From the NCBI GenBank assembly GCA_963807005.1, contig CAWDZK010000001.1, positions 124,001 through 188,000 on the forward strand: 64,000 nt of DNA, written 5' to 3'. The DNA comes from CAWDZK01 sp963807005. Lineage in GTDB: Bacteria; Actinomycetota; Actinomycetes; JACCUZ01. Positions 41,285 through 50,088 of the stretch are shown here, one piece after another. Made by a program: the position numbers and the translations under genes. The notes under the pieces are model-generated. The model was not told the DNA's origin, made no database searches, and saw only the letters and a program-made list of their open reading frames with translations. Numbering within the stretch: the stretch's first letter is position 1; each line of letters starts with the position of its first letter.

Positions 41285-41788
41285 CTAGTGCACCTCGCCG
41301 CGCGCCCGCGCGTCGACCAGCCGTTGCCGCGACGCCACGATCTCGGCCTCCGCCTCGACCCGCCCGGTCCACGTCGCGCCCTCGACCGACTTGCCGGGCT
41401 CGAGGTCCTTGTAGACCTCGAAGAAGTGCTGGATCTCCAGCCGGTCGAACTCCGGCACGTGGTGGATGTCGCGCAGGTGCTCCGACCGCGGGTCGGTGGC
41501 CGGGACGCAGAGCACCTTGTCGTCGCCGCCGGCCTCGTCGGTCATCCGGAACATGCCCAGCGCCCTGGCCTTGATCAAGCAGCCGGGGAAGGTCGGCTCC
41601 TCCAGCAGGACCAGCGCGTCCAACGGGTCGCCGTCCTCGCCGAGGGTCTCCTCGATGAAGCCGTAGTCGGCCGGGTACCGGGTGGAGGTGAACAGCATCC
41701 GGTCCAGCCGGATCCGACCGGTGGCGTGGTCGACCTCGTACTTGTTGCGCTGCCCCTTGGGGATCTCGATGAGGACGTCGAACTCCAC
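41285..41788 (-). CDS. ppa: Soluble inorganic pyrophosphatase (family I)
   Basis: 167 residues. 'EFDVLIEIPKGQRNKYEVDH', 'YPADYGFIEETLGEDGDPLD' (metal-binding DGDPxD) and the catalytic Asp in 'DEAGGDDKVLCVP' identify family I PPase. It removes cytosolic PPi to drive biosynthesis. The genome also carries the membrane PPase hppA. GTG start with gaggagg upstream. Divergent from dacB, as in mycobacteria (Rv3628/Rv3627c). Confidence 0.97.
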   Translation of the reverse strand: MEFDVLIEIPKGQRNKYEVDHATGRIRLDRMLFTSTRYPADYGFIEETLGEDGDPLDALVLLEEPTFPGCLIKARALGMFRMTDEAGGDDKVLCVPATDPRSEHLRDIHHVPEFDRLEIQHFFEVYKDLEPGKSVEGATWTGRVEAEAEIVASRQRLVDARARGEVH

Positions 41789-41904
41789 GCCAGAGCCTCC
41801 TCGCTCGCGGGGCCGCGCCGGTGGCGACGCCGTCGGTCGGTAGTGTCCCGTACGCCGGGACGCGCAGCGAACCGGGCGGGTGCTGTCGACGAACGAGGTG
41901 AGCC

Positions 41905-43338
41905 ATCAGCCGGCTGGCCGCGCGCCGTGCCCTCGCCGCCACGGCGACCGCCGCGCTCGTCGCGGCCGCGGTCGCCGTCGCCACCCTCGACCTGACCGGC
42001 CGGCTCCCCGGCGGCCTGGTGGCCGACCGGACACCGTCGACCAGCGCGTCGGTCGCCCTCGACCCGGCCCGCAGCCCGGCGCCCGACGTCCTCCTCCCGG
42101 CTCCCACCTCCACCGCCGCTGCGGTGCCGCCGCTGGACCGGCCGGCCCTGGACGAGGCGCTGCGCAGCACGGCCCTCGGGCCGGACGCGGGAGCCGCCGT
42201 GGTCGACGTCGCCACCGGCGCGCTGCTCTTGGACCGGGACGCCGGGAGCCCGCGGACCCCGGCGTCGGTGGCCAAGCTGGCGACCTGCGCCGCGGCGCTG
42301 CAGCTCGCGGGCGCACAGCAGCGGTTGAGGACCTCGGTGGTCGCGGGGGCGACGCCCCGGCAGGTCGTCCTGGTCGGTGGAGGAGACGCCACCCTGACCG
42401 TCCGGCGGCCGAGAGCCGCCGACCTCCCGCAGCGGGCCAGCCTCGCCGAGCTGGCCGCGACCACCGCGGCGGCGCTGCAGGGCAGCGCCGGACCGGTCAC
42501 CGTGGCCGTGGACGACTCGCTGTTCTCCGGTCCGGCCGTCTCGCCCGCGTGGCGCAGCAGCTATGTCCCCTCCGGCGAGGTCTCACCGGTGAGCGCCCTG
42601 TCGGTCGACGCGGGGCGGGTCTCACCAGGGTCGGTCGACCGCTCTCCCGATCCCGCGCTCGCCGCGGGCGCCGACCTCGTGCGGCTGTTGCGCAAGCACG
42701 GGCTCGACGTCGCAACCGGCGTCGAGCGCGCCAGGGCGGCGCCCGGTGCGCGGGAGCTGGCGGCGGTCCAGTCCCCGCCGCTGGCCGAGCTGGTCGAGCT
42801 GACCCTGCAGACCAGTGACAACGACCTCGCCGAGGCGCTCGCCCGGGTGGCGGCGGTGCGGTCCGGTCGCCCGGGCTCGTTCGAGGGTGCTCGCGAGGCG
42901 GTGGCCTTCGCACTGGGCGAGCTCGGGATCCCCACCGGCGGCACCGTGCTGCTCGACGGCAGCGGACTGGCGCGCGGGTCGCGGGTGGCACCGCTGACTC
43001 TGGCCCGGCTGCTGCAGGCAGCAGCCGACGGCTCGCACCCGGTGCTCGCCCCGCTGGTCGAGGGGCTGCCGGTCGCCGGCTTCAGCGGGACGCTGTCGCA
43101 GCGCTTCGTCACCGGCGAACCACGGGCCGGCGCCGGACTGGTGCGCGCCAAGACCGGCACCCTGACCGGGGTCTCGGCCCTTGCCGGCGTGACGGCTGTG
43201 AGCGGCCGGCCCACCGTGCTGGTCGCCATGTCCGACCAGGTCCCGGTCGGTGCGACCCTGCAGGCGCGAGACGACCTGGACCGGTTCGCCGCGCTCCTGG
43301 CCGGAACCGCGCAAACTCCCGGTGCCGCTGGCGGTTGA
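41905..43338 (+). CDS. dacB: D-alanyl-D-alanine carboxypeptidase/endopeptidase (DacB, PBP4 type)
   Basis: Penicillin-binding peptidase S13. An N-terminal signal anchor ('ALVAAAVAVATLDLTG') is followed by 'SVAKL' (SxxK), 'SDN' in 'TLQTSDNDLAEAL' and 'KTG' in 'VRAKTGTLTGVSAL'. It trims peptidoglycan peptides outside the cell. No ATG, GTG or TTG exists in frame before the signal; a TGA at 41899-41901 blocks upstream extension. The codon placed under a good GAGGTGAG ribosome site is ATC (41905). The first standard start is GTG 42019, which would remove the signal. So either ATC (or CTG 41914) starts translation, or a base is wrong. A TAGTGT -10 box lies at 41841-41846. Confidence 0.85.
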   Translation: MSRLAARRALAATATAALVAAAVAVATLDLTGRLPGGLVADRTPSTSASVALDPARSPAPDVLLPAPTSTAAAVPPLDRPALDEALRSTALGPDAGAAVVDVATGALLLDRDAGSPRTPASVAKLATCAAALQLAGAQQRLRTSVVAGATPRQVVLVGGGDATLTVRRPRAADLPQRASLAELAATTAAALQGSAGPVTVAVDDSLFSGPAVSPAWRSSYVPSGEVSPVSALSVDAGRVSPGSVDRSPDPALAAGADLVRLLRKHGLDVATGVERARAAPGARELAAVQSPPLAELVELTLQTSDNDLAEALARVAAVRSGRPGSFEGAREAVAFALGELGIPTGGTVLLDGSGLARGSRVAPLTLARLLQAAADGSHPVLAPLVEGLPVAGFSGTLSQRFVTGEPRAGAGLVRAKTGTLTGVSALAGVTAVSGRPTVLVAMSDQVPVGATLQARDDLDRFAALLAGTAQTPGAAGG

Positions 43339-43385
43339 CCTTCCTGATCACGGGAACCATCCCCGCGACCAAGGAGGTAGAAATC

Positions 43386-43529
43386 ATGCACGCACTGCTG
43401 TGGATCCTCGCCCTGCTGATCGGGATCTGGGGGGTTGTCACCCTCATTCGCGGTCAGGTCATCCTGGGCATCGTGCTCATCGTCGTCGCGCTGCTCGTCG
43501 GACCTGGCGGCGTGAGCATCTTCAACTAG
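43386..43529 (+). CDS. GPGG-motif small membrane protein
   Basis: 47 residues: helix 'LLWILALLIGIWGVVTLIRG' and helix 'VILGIVLIVVALLVGPGGVS'. The C-terminal GPGG motif is shared by small actinobacterial membrane proteins. A strong ribosome site AAGGAGG lies 9 bases before ATG. Function unknown. Confidence 0.82.
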   Translation: MHALLWILALLIGIWGVVTLIRGQVILGIVLIVVALLVGPGGVSIFN

Positions 43530-43555
43530 CTCCAGCACGTCTCTCGTCGGCCGGT

Positions 43556-43582
43556 CGGCCGGCCCGTCACCCGGGCCGGCCG
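43556..43582 (+). terminator. Hairpin after the small membrane gene
   Basis: Perfect 10-bp stem of alternating CGG/CCG (43556-43565 with 43573-43582) around a 7-base loop, 26 bases after the stop codon. Confidence 0.6.
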
Positions 43583-43650
43583 GCCGTCGGCGCATCTGGT
43601 CGGCAACGAGGCGGTCGACCAGGCGGTCAACGCGGCCGGGACCGACGACG

Positions 43651-43656
43651 TACGGT
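43651..43656 (+). promoter_or_regulatory. -10 box TACGGT, leaderless promoter for the zincin gene
   Basis: TACGGT is followed by six bases and the ATG at 43663, the spacing of a leaderless actinobacterial promoter. Confidence 0.5.
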
Positions 43657-43662
43657 GAGGCG

Positions 43663-44769
43663 ATGAGCTCCTCGATGGTCGACTGGGACCTGGCCGTGGC
43701 CACCGGCCGCCGCCTGGTCAACGCCGGGCCCGCTGTCAGCGCGGACGAGGCCCGCACGGCCGTCACCGAGCTGCGGGCGTTCGCGGTGGAGGCGCACGGT
43801 CACGTCGCGTCGTTCACCCGGTTGGACGCCCCCACCGACGGTGCCGCCGTGGCGGTGATCGACCGCCCGGGCTGGATCCAGGCCAACGCCGCCGGCTTCC
43901 GCACCGTCATGGAGCCGTTGGTGGAGAAGCTGCAGGAGCGGCGGCCGCGCGGCTCCTCGGCACTCTCGGACGCCGTCGGCTCCAAGGTCACCGGGGTGCA
44001 GACCGGATCGCTGCTGGCCTTCCTGGCCACCAAGGTGCTCGGCCAGTACGAGCTCTTCCCGCCGTACGGCGTCGACCCGGGCGAGAGGCCCGGCCGGCTG
44101 CTGCTGGTGGCGCCCAACATCGTCTCTGCCGAGCGCGAGATGGGTGTCGACCCGCGCGACTTCCGGCTCTGGGTCTGCCTGCACGAGGAGACCCACCGGG
44201 TGCAGTTCGGTGCGGTGCCGTGGCTGCGGGCGCACATGATGGACGAGATCCGCTCGTTCGTCGCGGCGACCGACGTCGACCCGGCGGCGCTGGCGGCCCG
44301 GCTGCGCGCCGCGGTCGCCGCGGCCTACGGCGCGGTGCGGGACGGGTTCGACCCGGACCACGCCGAGGGCGGCTCGCTCGTCGAGGCGGTCCAGACCCCG
44401 GAGCAGCGCGAGATCCTCGACCGCATCACCGCGCTGATGTCGCTGCTGGAGGGGCACGCCGACTTCGTGATGGACGGTGTCGGGCCCGACGTGGTCCCGT
44501 CGGTGAGCACGATCCGGGCCAAGTTCCAGGCCCGGCGCCGGGACGCGTCCCGGGTCGACCACGTGATCCGCCGGCTGCTCGGCATCGACGCCAAGCTGCG
44601 GCAGTACCGCGACGGCGAGCGGTTCGTGCGCGGCGCGGTGGACCTCGCCGGGATGGACGGGTTCAACCAGGTGTGGGCCGGCCCTGCGAGCCTGCCCACC
44701 AAGGACGAGGTCGCCGACCCCGCCGCCTGGGTGGCCCGGGTGGTCACCCCCCGCGAGCTCCCCGCCTGA
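43663..44769 (+). CDS. Zinc-dependent metalloprotease (DUF2342 family)
   Basis: 368 residues. The zincin motif 'LHEETHRVQF' (HEETH 174-178) with downstream 'LEGHADFVMDGVG' as likely third ligand. The family is sometimes named coenzyme F420 biosynthesis-associated protein, which only reflects neighbourhood. Probably cytoplasmic; the substrate is not known. The M. tuberculosis homologue (Rv3626c) is in the same order between dacB and tilS. Confidence 0.85.
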   Translation: MSSSMVDWDLAVATGRRLVNAGPAVSADEARTAVTELRAFAVEAHGHVASFTRLDAPTDGAAVAVIDRPGWIQANAAGFRTVMEPLVEKLQERRPRGSSALSDAVGSKVTGVQTGSLLAFLATKVLGQYELFPPYGVDPGERPGRLLLVAPNIVSAEREMGVDPRDFRLWVCLHEETHRVQFGAVPWLRAHMMDEIRSFVAATDVDPAALAARLRAAVAAAYGAVRDGFDPDHAEGGSLVEAVQTPEQREILDRITALMSLLEGHADFVMDGVGPDVVPSVSTIRAKFQARRRDASRVDHVIRRLLGIDAKLRQYRDGERFVRGAVDLAGMDGFNQVWAGPASLPTKDEVADPAAWVARVVTPRELPA

Positions 44770-44830
44770 CCCGCCCACGCCCCACCGCCCCCCACTGGTC
44801 ACCGGGCCCGGGACCCGCGCCCTCGGCGGG

Positions 44831-44836
44831 TAGCGT
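44831..44836 (+). promoter_or_regulatory. -10 box TAGCGT, leaderless promoter for tilS
   Basis: TAGCGT lies 7 bases before GTG 44844. No ribosome site is present, consistent with a leaderless message. Confidence 0.5.
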
Positions 44837-44843
44837 CCCGGGC

Positions 44844-45827
44844 GTGGGTCCGCAGCCGGAGGTCGCCGCCGTACGCCGGGCGGTCCGCGCCGTGCTCGCG
44901 GGCCTCGACCCCGGTGAGCTGGTCCTGGTCGCCTGCAGCGGCGGTGCCGACTCGATCGCCCTGGCGGCGGCGCTGGCCTTCGAGGCGCCGCGGGCCGGTC
45001 TGCGCGCCGGCGCCCTGACCGTGGACCACGGCCTGCAGGACGGCTCCGCCGACCGGGCCGGGAAGGTCGCCGCCGACCTCGCCGCCCTCGGGCTGGACCC
45101 GGTGGAGGTCCTGACCGTCCCGGCCCGGACCGTTTCGACCGGAGCCGGCCCGGAGGCCGCCGCGCGCGCAGCCCGCTACGCCGCCCTCGACGACGCGGCT
45201 GACCGGCTCGGCGCGGCCGCCGTCCTGCTCGGCCACACCAGGGACGACCAGGCCGAGACCGTTCTGCTCGGCCTCGCCCGGGGCTCCGGTGCCCGCTCAC
45301 TGGCCGGGATGCCCGCGGTCCGGGGCCGCTACCGCCGTCCCCTGCTGGACCTGCCGCGGGACACCGTCCGGGCGGCCGCGGCGGGGCTGGCCACCTGGGA
45401 GGACCCGCACAACACCGACCCCGCCTACACCCGCAGCCGGGTCCGCCACGGCGCGCTCCCGGCGCTGGAGCGCAGCCTCGGTCCCGGCGTCGCCGCCGCA
45501 CTGGCCCGGTCCGCGCAGCTGTTGCGGGCGGACGCCGACGCCCTCGACGGCTGGGCCGGCCGCGCCTCCGCCGAGGTCCGGGTGGACGGCGGCCTGGACG
45601 TCGTGGCGCTGGCCGGTCTGCCCGACGCCGTCCGCACCCGGGTCCTGCGGGTCGCCGCGCTCGCCGCCGGCTGCCCGGCGTCCGACCTCTCCGCCGGCCA
45701 CGTCGACGGCCTGGACCGGCTGGTCACGGACTGGCACGGCCAGGGACCGCTGCACCTGCCCGGGGGAGTCGAGGCCACCAGGGCGTGTGGGACGCTGGCG
45801 CTCTCCCGGCCCGACCGCAGCACCTGA
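44844..45827 (+). CDS. tilS: tRNA(Ile)-lysidine synthase
   Basis: 327 residues. PP-loop 'VLVACSGGADSIALAAALA' (SGGADS at 32-37), 'LGHTRDDQAETVLLGLARG' and 'HNTDPAYTRSRVRHGALPAL' identify TilS. It adds lysine to C34 of tRNA-Ile so that AUA is read correctly; essential. It lacks the long C-terminal domain of the E. coli enzyme, as usual in actinobacteria. hpt follows after 16 bases. Confidence 0.94.
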   Translation: MGPQPEVAAVRRAVRAVLAGLDPGELVLVACSGGADSIALAAALAFEAPRAGLRAGALTVDHGLQDGSADRAGKVAADLAALGLDPVEVLTVPARTVSTGAGPEAAARAARYAALDDAADRLGAAAVLLGHTRDDQAETVLLGLARGSGARSLAGMPAVRGRYRRPLLDLPRDTVRAAAAGLATWEDPHNTDPAYTRSRVRHGALPALERSLGPGVAAALARSAQLLRADADALDGWAGRASAEVRVDGGLDVVALAGLPDAVRTRVLRVAALAAGCPASDLSAGHVDGLDRLVTDWHGQGPLHLPGGVEATRACGTLALSRPDRST

Positions 45828-45843
45828 CTGAGGAGCACCCCGC

Positions 45844-46398
45844 GTGGACGAGAAGGACCTGGGCACCGACCTCGAGAAGGTGCTCATCAGCGAGGAGCAG
45901 ATCCAGACCCGGCTGGCCGAGATGGCCGCCGAGATCGCCGTCGACTACCGGGAGCGCGACGTGCTCCTCGTCGGCGTCCTCAAGGGCGCGGTCATGGTGA
46001 TGGCCGACCTCGCCCGCGCCATCCCGCTGCACGTCGAGATGGACTGGATGGCCGTGTCCTCCTACGGCTCGGGCACCAAGTCGTCCGGGGTGGTGCGCAT
46101 CCTCAAGGACCTCGATCGGGACATCACCGACCGGCACGTGCTGATCGTCGAGGACATCATCGACTCCGGCCTCACGCTGTCCTGGCTGATGTCCAACCTC
46201 GGCTCCCGCGGCCCCGCCTCGGTCGAGGTGTGCGCGCTGCTCCGCAAGCCGGACGCGGCCCAGGTCGACGTCCCGGTGAAGTACGTCGGGTTCGACATCC
46301 CGAACGAGTTCGTCATCGGCTACGGCCTGGACTACGCCGAGCGGTACCGCAACGTCCCGTTCGTCGGCACCCTCGCCCCGCACGTCTACTCCGCCTGA
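45844..46398 (+). CDS. hpt: Hypoxanthine phosphoribosyltransferase
   Basis: 184 residues. The PRPP-binding loop 'HVLIVEDIIDSGLTLSWL', 'LLVGVLKGAVMVMADLAR' and 'WMAVSSYGSGTKSSG' are diagnostic. It salvages hypoxanthine and guanine to IMP/GMP. GTG start preceded by gaggag. The tilS-hpt-ftsH order is conserved widely in bacteria. Confidence 0.95.
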   Translation: MDEKDLGTDLEKVLISEEQIQTRLAEMAAEIAVDYRERDVLLVGVLKGAVMVMADLARAIPLHVEMDWMAVSSYGSGTKSSGVVRILKDLDRDITDRHVLIVEDIIDSGLTLSWLMSNLGSRGPASVEVCALLRKPDAAQVDVPVKYVGFDIPNEFVIGYGLDYAERYRNVPFVGTLAPHVYSA

Positions 46399-46522
46399 CC
46401 GCCGGCTGATCCGGTCGGCCGGCCGGCTGCGGGAACGCTGCGGGCGTCCTGGAGCGTTGGGACCGGTGTCTGGGCGCTGGTCGCACTGTCGGCTGGCGTC
46501 ACCCCGCGCACAGGTGCCGGGG

Positions 46523-46528
46523 TACGCT
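46523..46528 (+). promoter_or_regulatory. -10 box TACGCT upstream of ftsH
   Basis: TACGCT in the 186-base hpt-ftsH gap; a start near 46535 gives a 50-base leader with aggaggga upstream of ATG 46585. Confidence 0.45.
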
Positions 46529-46584
46529 CGAGGTCCGACCCACCCACGTCTGGCAGGAGGGACGGGGCGACCCGCCCCGGTTCG

Positions 46585-48612
46585 ATGGACGTCAAACGCT
46601 ATTTCCGAGGGCCCGTCGTCTGGGTCCTGCTGGTCATCGTCGCCGTGCTCCTGGTGACCTCGATCTCCTCTGCCTCCGGCGGGTTCACCAAGGTCGACAC
46701 CTCGGTCGCGGTGGCACAGATCCAGGACGACAACGTCACCTCCGCCAAGCTCATCGACCGCGACCAGCGGATCGAGCTCGAGCTCAAGAACGCCGTCGAC
46801 GGCGACACCAAGATCTCCGCTGACTACGTGCAGGCCCGGCAGCGCGAGCTGGTCAACTCCCTCCGGGAGCACCCGCCGACCAACGGCTACACCGACAGCG
46901 TCCCCCGCACCTCGTGGGTCGTGACCCTGTTCGTCAACTTCCTGCCGATCCTCATCCTCGTCGTCCTCATCCTGTTCTTCTTCAACCAGATGCAGGGCGG
47001 CGGCAGCCGGGTCATGCAGTTCGGCAAGTCCAAGGCCAAGCTGATCAGCAAGGACACCCCGAAGACGACGTTCAAGGACGTCGCCGGCGCGGACGAGGCC
47101 GTCGAGGAGCTGCACGAGATCAAGGAGTTCCTCGAGAACCCGGCCAAGTTCCAGGCCATCGGCGCCAAGATCCCCAAGGGCGTGCTCCTGTACGGCCCGC
47201 CAGGCACCGGCAAGACCCTGCTCGCCCGTGCGGTGGCCGGCGAGGCCGGGGTGCCCTTCTACTCCATCTCCGGCTCGGACTTCGTCGAGATGTTCGTCGG
47301 CGTCGGTGCCTCCCGGGTGCGCGACCTGTTCGAGCAGGCCAAGTCCAACGCCCCGGCGATCGTCTTCGTCGACGAGATCGACGCGGTCGGCCGGCACCGC
47401 GGCGCCGGCATGGGCGGCGGGCACGACGAGCGCGAGCAGACCCTGAACCAGCTGCTCGTGGAGATGGACGGCTTCGACGTCAAGGGCGGCGTCATCCTGA
47501 TCGCGGCCACCAACCGGCCCGACATCCTCGACCCCGCACTGCTGCGGCCCGGCCGGTTCGACCGGCAGATCGCCGTCGACCGGCCCGACCTGCAGGGCCG
47601 CTTCAAGATCCTCGAGGTGCACTCGAAGGGCAAGCCGCTGGCCGAGGGCATCGACCTGATGGCCTTCGCCCGCCGGACCCCGGGCTTCACCGGAGCCGAC
47701 CTGGCCAACGTCCTCAACGAGGCCGCGCTGCTCACCGCCCGCTCCGACAAGAAGCTCGTCGACGCCGACGCGCTGGACGAGGCCATCGACCGCGTGGTCG
47801 CCGGCCCGCAGCGCACCCGGATCATGAGCGAGAAGGAGAAGAAGATCACGGCGTACCACGAGGGCGGGCACGCCCTGGTGGCCGCGGCACTGCAGAACAC
47901 CGACCCGGTGCACAAGATCACGATCCTGTCCCGGGGCCGGGCCCTCGGCTACACGATGGTGCTCCCGGACGAGGACAAGTACTCCACGACCCGCAACGAG
48001 ATGCTCGACCAGCTTGCCTACATGCTGGGCGGCAGGGCGGCCGAGGAGATCGTGTTCCACGACCCGACGACCGGCGCCGCCAACGACATCGAGAAGGCCA
48101 CCAGCGTGGCCCGCGCGATGGTCACCCAGTACGGCATGACCGAGCGGATCGGTGCCATCAAGCTGGGGTCCGAAGGCGCCGAGCCGTTCCTGGGCCGGGA
48201 CATGGGCCACCAGCGCGACTACTCCGAGGAAGTCGCCGGCATCGTCGACGAGGAGGTCAAGCGCCTGATCGAGACCGCGCACGACGAGGCCTGGCAGATC
48301 CTCGTCGAGAACCGCGAGATCCTCGACGACATGGTGCTCGAGCTGCTCGAGAAGGAGACGCTGGACAAGGCCCAGGTCGCCGAGATCTTCACCCACATCC
48401 GCAAGCGGCCCGCCCGCCCGGCCTGGACCGGCTCCGCCAAACGCACCCCGCAGGCCGGCCCGATCATGACTCCGAAGGAGCTCGCCTCGCCCAACGGCAG
48501 CAACGGGCAGGACAAGGAGCACAGCATGGGCGTGACCGAGCCGACCGACGTGCCGGACAGCCCGCTGCCCTCCGACGACGTCTCGGGCCGCCCACTGGGC
48601 TTCGAGCAGTAG
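46585..48612 (+). CDS. ftsH: ATP-dependent zinc metalloprotease FtsH
   Basis: 675 residues. Two membrane helices (10-28 and 112-133), AAA domain with Walker A 'GPPGTGKT' (204-211), Walker B 'IVFVDEIDAVG', second region of homology, pore motif in 'SGSDFVEMFVGVGASRVRDL', and the zinc site HEGGH (425-429). It is a membrane-bound quality-control protease forming hexamers. A Pro/Asp-rich tail of about 60 residues extends the C-terminus. folE follows after 7 bases, so fol genes are in the same transcription unit. Confidence 0.97.
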   Translation: MDVKRYFRGPVVWVLLVIVAVLLVTSISSASGGFTKVDTSVAVAQIQDDNVTSAKLIDRDQRIELELKNAVDGDTKISADYVQARQRELVNSLREHPPTNGYTDSVPRTSWVVTLFVNFLPILILVVLILFFFNQMQGGGSRVMQFGKSKAKLISKDTPKTTFKDVAGADEAVEELHEIKEFLENPAKFQAIGAKIPKGVLLYGPPGTGKTLLARAVAGEAGVPFYSISGSDFVEMFVGVGASRVRDLFEQAKSNAPAIVFVDEIDAVGRHRGAGMGGGHDEREQTLNQLLVEMDGFDVKGGVILIAATNRPDILDPALLRPGRFDRQIAVDRPDLQGRFKILEVHSKGKPLAEGIDLMAFARRTPGFTGADLANVLNEAALLTARSDKKLVDADALDEAIDRVVAGPQRTRIMSEKEKKITAYHEGGHALVAAALQNTDPVHKITILSRGRALGYTMVLPDEDKYSTTRNEMLDQLAYMLGGRAAEEIVFHDPTTGAANDIEKATSVARAMVTQYGMTERIGAIKLGSEGAEPFLGRDMGHQRDYSEEVAGIVDEEVKRLIETAHDEAWQILVENREILDDMVLELLEKETLDKAQVAEIFTHIRKRPARPAWTGSAKRTPQAGPIMTPKELASPNGSNGQDKEHSMGVTEPTDVPDSPLPSDDVSGRPLGFEQ

Positions 48613-48619
48613 GCACCGA

Positions 48620-49192
48620 GTGGTCCGGGAGTACGACCACGAGGCTGTACGCCGAGCGGTGCACGACCTGCTCGTCGGCATCGGCGAGGACCCCGACCGC
48701 GACGGGCTGCGGGACACCCCCGAGCGGGTCGCCCGCGCCTACCGGGAGATGTACGCGGGTCTCTGGGAGGAGCCGAAGGAGGTCCTGACGACCACCTTCG
48801 ACATCGGTCACGACGAGATGGTGCTCGTCAAGGACATCGAGGTCCGCTCGACCTGCGAGCACCACCTGGTGCCCTTCTTCGGCGTGGCCCACGTCGGCTA
48901 CATCCCCTCCTCCGACGGCCGCATCACCGGCCTGTCCAAGCTGGCCCGGCTGGTCGACGTCTTCGCCCGCCGGCCCCAGGTGCAGGAGCGCATGACGACC
49001 CAGATCGCGGACTCGCTGATGGAGATCCTCGAGCCGCGTGGGGCGATCGTCGTCGTCGAGTGCGAGCACCTGTGCATGTCGATGCGGGGCATCCGCAAGC
49101 CAGGCGCGACGACCGTGACGTCGGCGGTGCGGGGTCAGCTGCGCGACCCGACGACCCGGGCCGAGGCGATGAGCCTCATCGTGGCCCGATGA
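48620..49192 (+). CDS. folE: GTP cyclohydrolase I
   Basis: 190 residues. 'RSTCEHHLVPFFGVAHVGYI' with zinc ligands C79 and H82, 'VVVECEHLCMSMRGIRKPG' with the third Cys, and 'SSDGRITGLSKLARLVD' are typical of type IA FolE. It converts GTP to dihydroneopterin triphosphate, first step of folate synthesis. GTG start. Its stop overlaps the folP ATG. Confidence 0.97.
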   Translation: MVREYDHEAVRRAVHDLLVGIGEDPDRDGLRDTPERVARAYREMYAGLWEEPKEVLTTTFDIGHDEMVLVKDIEVRSTCEHHLVPFFGVAHVGYIPSSDGRITGLSKLARLVDVFARRPQVQERMTTQIADSLMEILEPRGAIVVVECEHLCMSMRGIRKPGATTVTSAVRGQLRDPTTRAEAMSLIVAR

Positions 49193-50088
49193 CCGCTGCG
49201 TCCCACGCGACCGCGCCCCGGTCGCCGGTCGGGCTGCCCGCGGCGCTCACCGGGCTGGACCGCACCCTGGTGATGGGTGTGATCAACGTGACGCCGGACT
49301 CGTTCTCCGACGGCGGGGACTACCTCGACCCCGGGCGCGCGGTCGCCCATGGCGCCGAGCTGGTGGCCGACGGGGCCGACCTGGTCGACGTCGGCGGCGA
49401 GTCGACCCGGCCGGGTGCCCGTCGGGTGGACGCCGACGAGGAGCTGCGCCGGGTGCTTCCGGTGGTGCGCGGGCTGGTCGCCGACGGCGTCGTGGTCAGC
49501 GTCGACACGATGCGGGCAGCCGTCGCCTCGGCCAGCCTCGATGCCGGCGCAGCGATGGTCAACGACGTGAGCGGCGGCCTCGCCGACCCCGGGATGGCTG
49601 CGGTCGTCGCCGATGCAGCGACTCCGTACGTCGTGATGCACTGGCGCGGGCACAGCGTCGACATGGCCAGCCGTGCGGTGTACGGCGACGTCGTCACCGA
49701 GGTGGTCGACGAGCTGCGCCAGCGGCTGGACGCGCTGGCCGCGGCCGGCGTCGACCTGGACCGGGTGGTGGTGGACCCGGGCCTGGGCTTCGCCAAGGAC
49801 GCCGCGCAGAGCTGGACCGTGCTGGCCCGGCTGGCCGCGCTGGACGCTCTCGGCCGTCCGGTGCTGGTCGGCGCATCCCGCAAGGGTTTCCTGGGCGCGC
49901 TGCTCGCCGGGCCGGACGGCTCGCCGCGGCCCGCCGCGGACCGGGAGGACGCGACGACCGCAGTCACCGCGCTGGCCGCCGCGAGTGGTGCCTGGGCGGT
50001 GCGGGTGCACCGCGCCCGCCCGAGCCGCGACGCGGTCGAGGTCGTGGCCGCGGTCCGCACCGCGCGGGACGGCTGGACCAACCCGTGA
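49189..50088 (+). CDS. folP: Dihydropteroate synthase
   Basis: 299 residues. 'MGVINVTPDSFSDGGDYLD', 'LVDVGGESTRPGARRVDADE', 'DPGLGFAKD' and 'GASRKGFLGALL' are the pterin and PABA binding segments. It joins PABA to hydroxymethyldihydropterin pyrophosphate and is the sulfonamide target. Start ATG overlaps the folE stop (ATGA). Confidence 0.97.
   Translation: MTAASHATAPRSPVGLPAALTGLDRTLVMGVINVTPDSFSDGGDYLDPGRAVAHGAELVADGADLVDVGGESTRPGARRVDADEELRRVLPVVRGLVADGVVVSVDTMRAAVASASLDAGAAMVNDVSGGLADPGMAAVVADAATPYVVMHWRGHSVDMASRAVYGDVVTEVVDELRQRLDALAAAGVDLDRVVVDPGLGFAKDAAQSWTVLARLAALDALGRPVLVGASRKGFLGALLAGPDGSPRPAADREDATTAVTALAAASGAWAVRVHRARPSRDAVEVVAAVRTARDGWTNP

Noticed and set aside
45724..48717. 997-codon open frame on the minus strand across ftsH
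   Set aside because: It is the antisense of ftsH, hpt and folE; the composition is a GC-rich shadow and no domain is recognisable.
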